Shown here: piece by piece, positions 5,942 to 6,465 of the stretch
How the letters are laid out: every line of letters begins with the position of its first letter
How positions within the stretch are numbered: position 1 is the stretch's first letter
Source of the DNA: Streptosporangiaceae bacterium
GTDB taxonomy: Bacteria; Actinomycetota; Actinomycetes; Streptosporangiales; Streptosporangiaceae
NCBI GenBank assembly: GCA_030039095.1
Contig: JASHQP010000638.1
Coordinates: 1-6,465 of the forward strand
Length of the DNA: 6,465 nt
Reading direction: 5' to 3'
Program-made: the position numbers and the translations under genes
Notes under the pieces: model-generated
Database searches by the model: none
What the model saw: only the letters and a program-made list of their open reading frames with translations
Told to the model about the DNA's origin: nothing

Positions 5942-6465
5942 CTAGTCGCTGTTCTGCTCGGCTCCGTTGCCGCTGGATTCGGTGTTGCTGTCGGAGGGTG
6001 GCTGAACGGACCCGGATATGTAGCGTCCGCGCTCCCAGCCCCGCTGCAGCGCCGTCATGATGCTCCGCGCGGCCTCTGGCGACGGCGCGCTCGCCACCCT
6101 GTCCTCTCCGTCCGTCCCGGGCCCGCGCTCGCGCAGCTGCGGCGCGAGGCTGGCCTGACGTACCCGGACCGGCAGGCCGAGCTTGGCCAGCTCGGCGGTG
6201 TCGACCCGGGAGTCCTCGCCGTCGGACGAGAACATGCTGCTGCTGGCCGTCGCCGGCGTCTGGCGGGGGCGGCGCGGCGTGAACACGCTTTCCTCCTCGC
6301 CTGCCGGGGCGAACAGTGGCGCCGGGGCGGCCGGCGTAGGCGGCGGCGCGGCACCGAACGGGGGCGCGGGCACCGGCGCGGCCCCGGGACCACCGCCGTC
6401 ACCGGCGGCACTCGCCACGCTCGGCACGGCGAATGGCCTCGTGTCGCGGCTGAGCTGCTGCTCGG
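5942..6465 (-). CDS. cvnA: C-terminal part of conservon sensor kinase-like protein, CvnA family (partial)
   Basis: Only the last 173 or so residues are in the window; the frame is open to the window edge (EQQLSRDTRPFA precedes an internal GTG at 6427), so the start lies beyond base 6465. CvnA proteins are large membrane proteins with a sensing region, HAMP and an ATPase domain; none of these is visible here. What remains is a long Pro/Ala/Gly-rich disordered linker (for example FGAAPPPTPAAPAPLFAPAG), then the conserved end block LGLPVRVRQASLAPQLRE and SPEAARSIMTALQRGWERGR, characteristic of the CvnA C-terminus and likely a docking region. A polar Ser/Asn/Glu tail ends at TAG 5944-5942. It is the first gene of the cvnABCD cluster and is followed by 48 non-coding bases before cvnB. 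The assignment rests on the terminal block plus the gene order. Confidence 0.88.
   Translation of the reverse strand, partial: EQQLSRDTRPFAVPSVASAAGDGGGPGAAPVPAPPFGAAPPPTPAAPAPLFAPAGEEESVFTPRRPRQTPATASSSMFSSDGEDSRVDTAELAKLGLPVRVRQASLAPQLRERGPGTDGEDRVASAPSPEAARSIMTALQRGWERGRYISGSVQPPSDSNTESSGNGAEQNSD

Overview
The window is very GC-rich, almost every codon of the real genes ends in G or C, and the gene families (an actinobacterial sensor kinase pair, an Eis-type acetyltransferase, a SpoIIE-type phosphatase and a conservon) point to a high-GC filamentous or soil actinomycete. The exact genus cannot be read from the sequence. All of it is chromosomal-type regulatory gene content; I see no insertion sequence, tRNA, rRNA, CRISPR array or phage gene.

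Layout. Positions 1-1796 (+): the 3' part of a membrane sensor histidine kinase, overlapping a NarL/LuxR-type response regulator by 37 bases. Positions 1831-3314 (-): a small arginine-tailed protein of unknown function, preceded (in transcription order) by an Eis-like GNAT acetyltransferase. Positions 3315-3413: a short divergent promoter region with two small palindromes and possible leaderless start sites. Positions 3414-4514 (+): a membrane-anchored PP2C/SpoIIE-type phosphatase, whose 3' end overlaps tail-to-tail by 17 bases with the next cluster. Positions 4498-6465 (-): a conservon, transcribed cvnA (C-terminal part only), cvnB, cvnC, cvnD.

How the genes fit together. The kinase and regulator form an ordinary two-component system. 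The four conservon genes encode a sensor-kinase-like membrane protein, a Roadblock/LC7 protein, a DUF742 winged-helix protein and a Ras-like GTPase, known in Streptomyces to act as a complex affecting development and secondary metabolism. The phosphatase belongs to a family that often controls anti-sigma or partner-switch proteins, but no such partner is visible here.

The most unusual point is in cvnC. Its reading frame does not stop at the usual end of the DUF742 domain. It passes through a TTA codon, one base change away from a stop, and runs about 96 codons into the out-of-frame sequence of cvnD, giving a 308-base same-strand overlap. That TTA is the only in-frame TTA I found in the genes of this window. 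It may be a recent stop-codon loss, a sequence error, or a rare-codon (bldA-type) control point. No wholly new multi-gene system is evident; the small Arg-tailed protein is the least understood gene.
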